NCBI GenBank assembly: GCA_001778455.1
Contig: MFGX01000078.1
Coordinates: 1-5,046, forward strand
Origin: Candidatus Fraserbacteria bacterium RBG_16_55_9
GTDB taxonomy: Bacteria; Bipolaricaulota; Bipolaricaulia; RBG-16-55-9
Reading direction: 5' to 3'
Length of the DNA: 5,046 nt
Of the stretch, positions 3,636 through 5,046 are shown one piece after another. A model generated the notes under the pieces. It ran no database searches, was not told the DNA's origin, and saw only the letters and a list, made by a program, of their open reading frames with translations. Both the position numbers and the translations under genes were made by a program. Within the stretch, counting starts at the first letter, position 1, and each line of letters begins with the position of its first letter.

Positions 3636-5042
3636 TCAACGAGTGGTGAGAGAAAGGGAAGGGGTGATTTCCACCAAGCGATAGGCCGCCTTCGAAAAGG
3701 TCACGTCTTTACGCATCAATTTGGCTCCAATGAGGAACGCTTGAGGATTCCCTAGTGTCTCTACGGGCAGGCTCAACCAAAAAGCATTCTGACGTGCAGT
3801 TTGAGTGAACTGGGAATCCACCAAAAGCTCACCGTTGAGATAGAGCTTCCCGTCGGCGCGCAAGAAGCGCCATTCTGCTGGAAGAGATGCGTCTACACCG
3901 ATGGTCCTTAGATGGACAAGCACATCGTTTGAGGAATGCAAAACGTCAAAGAATTCGACTTCAATGACCAAACGCTCATCCGCAGTCATTGTGAGATGGA
4001 CGGCTTTGATGTCGTTGTAACCTCGGAGGCTCCCCACGAGCGTATACTGCTTTGGATCGGGATAGGAGAGAGTCTGGTCTTCCGGCAGGCTGAGAGTGGG
4101 GACTTCCCCAAAGAGCTCGTTCCGGCGGGCGAAGCTCATCAAGTAGAGCAGCATGTATTGTACTTGAGAGCGGTAGTGCAAGATGGCCTGATACTTTCTC
4201 GAAGCGTCCTCTGGAGTCAGAGAAATCCCCAGCCAGTGGGTGTCCAGAGATGCGAGCGACTGAGGGAGCTTGATGTCAGCGCCCAAGAAGATGCCTCGGG
4301 GCATCGGCCATCGCCCATAGTGGACCAGATAGGTGAACAAGCGGATTTGGCTGTAGCTTCCTTCTTGCTCCAGTTTGAGCTGTTCTAGCGCGTACAGAGT
4401 GAAGGCATTCGCGCTCCAATGGTCTGGGTGCGTGTCATTCGGGTGAGGCAGATAGAGAATTTTCGGTTTCTCGCGCTCTAGGATCGCTTCAAGATCGCGA
4501 ACGACGGACAACCCACAGTAGGGCGTATTGGGGGTGAAGCTGTTTGTATAGGGTGAGTAGTCGGCTCCTGTCTGCGGAGATGTATATGGGCGTTGGCAGT
4601 TCCAAGAGCCGTCCCATAGCTGGGCCAGACCCCGGTCAGGGTAACCCAGATAGTAGATATTCTCTCGGGGAACACCCAAATGTTCGAGAGCCTGAAACGT
4701 CTCCTCCTGGCGTCGGTAGCCGAATTGAATGGCTTGACTTCGGCTCTGAAGTGGGCCTCGATACTGGCCATCTCCGTTGGTGAGCAGCACGACAGTCACG
4801 CGGTCGCCTTGGCGAATATGTCGCTGGATCGCGCCTCCGGCCCCCAGCACCTCATCGTCGTTGTGCGGCGCGATCACTAGCGCCGGCCCCCTCAGTTCAC
4901 CGGTATAGATCTCCGCCACCTCCCCCGGACTGCTGAAGTACCACTGATGGAAGCCGATGACGCTCCCGGATCCCAGCAATAGGACGAGCAGCACGCGCCA
5001 TCGTCTTTCCCATTCCGATTTCCCCAGCAGTTCTTTGGGCAT
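3636..5042 (-). CDS. PIG-L/LmbE-type deacetylase, membrane-anchored, with extra C-terminal domain
   Basis: The 468-residue product belongs to the PIG-L (LmbE-like) metal-dependent N-deacetylase family, which removes acetyl groups from N-acetylglucosamine-type substrates in glycolipid, thiol or antibiotic pathways. A hydrophobic stretch at residues 16-33 after basic residues suggests an N-terminal anchor with the enzyme outside the membrane. The catalytic domain starts at about 52: PHNDDEVLGAGGAI (59-72) gives the zinc-binding H60 and D63 and the base D62, and LPHPNDTHPDHWSANAF (198-214) carries the third-ligand HPDH. YRSQ at 290-293 closes the domain. From about 331 to 460 there is an added region, strand-rich by pattern, that I do not recognise; it may be a carbohydrate-binding or packing module. 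The substrate cannot be told from sequence. The ATG at 5042 is four bases from the window edge, so its ribosome site is not visible and an earlier start is possible. Confidence 0.88.
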   Translation of the reverse strand: MPKELLGKSEWERRWRVLLVLLLGSGSVIGFHQWYFSSPGEVAEIYTGELRGPALVIAPHNDDEVLGAGGAIQRHIRQGDRVTVVLLTNGDGQYRGPLQSRSQAIQFGYRRQEETFQALEHLGVPRENIYYLGYPDRGLAQLWDGSWNCQRPYTSPQTGADYSPYTNSFTPNTPYCGLSVVRDLEAILEREKPKILYLPHPNDTHPDHWSANAFTLYALEQLKLEQEGSYSQIRLFTYLVHYGRWPMPRGIFLGADIKLPQSLASLDTHWLGISLTPEDASRKYQAILHYRSQVQYMLLYLMSFARRNELFGEVPTLSLPEDQTLSYPDPKQYTLVGSLRGYNDIKAVHLTMTADERLVIEVEFFDVLHSSNDVLVHLRTIGVDASLPAEWRFLRADGKLYLNGELLVDSQFTQTARQNAFWLSLPVETLGNPQAFLIGAKLMRKDVTFSKAAYRLVEITPSLSLTTR

Positions 5043-5046
5043 ATTG

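Noticed and set aside
3615..3637. Imperfect hairpin GACAGCT...AGCTTGTC between the HU and PIG-L stops, as a bidirectional terminator
   Set aside because: The arms match only with a bulge, there is no T-run on either strand, and it overlaps the PIG-L stop codon.
3936..4388. Plus-strand frame of 150 codons within the PIG-L gene
   Set aside because: It is antisense to conserved parts of the PIG-L protein, has no motif and no ribosome site.

Overview
The window is bacterial. It is gene-dense, has Shine-Dalgarno sites of the AAGGAG type, and carries an IS3-family transposase, HicA-like proteins, an HU-family protein and a PIG-L hydrolase. Base composition is moderate, with a GC-rich insertion sequence on the left and visibly AT-richer DNA from about 1340 to 2820. 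I cannot assign a phylum. The mix of a DUF6941-like protein, HicA-like pairs and an extended PIG-L enzyme fits an uncultivated environmental lineage better than a model organism, but that is only an impression.

Layout: (1) 1-1143 is an IS3-family element with IS407-like ends. It has orfA, then orfB overlapping by 4 bp in the -1 frame; its extreme left tip lies outside the window. OrfB keeps a DDE triad but seems to lack a block of residues near its N-terminus, and it reads out of the right end of the element into flanking DNA. (2) 1144-1336 is the decayed C-terminal end of a tyrosine recombinase, abutting the IS. (3) 2493 down to 1353 (minus strand) is a compact three-gene operon: a DUF6941-like protein, a HicB-like presumed antitoxin and a HicA-like presumed toxin, the last two overlapping by ATGA. 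(4) 2494-2860 is a gene-free divergent control region with inverted repeats and promoter-like hexamers facing both ways. (5) 2861-3221 (plus strand) is a second toxin-antitoxin-like pair: an AbrB/MazE-type small protein followed by a HicA toxin that looks truncated. (6) 3307-3588 is an HU/IHF-family DNA-binding protein. (7) 5042 down to 3636 (minus strand) is a membrane-anchored PIG-L/LmbE-type deacetylase with an extra C-terminal domain.

Taken together, regions 1 to 5 look like a mobile-DNA scar: a recombinase remnant, an IS in it, and two adjacent HicA-type modules on opposite strands that share one control region. Regions 6 and 7 look more like ordinary chromosomal genes, converging on each other. 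The most unusual points are the DUF6941-like gene as first cistron of a HicBA-like operon, the apparent loss of histidines in one HicA-like protein, and the pairing of an AbrB-type protein (not HicB) with a canonical HicA.
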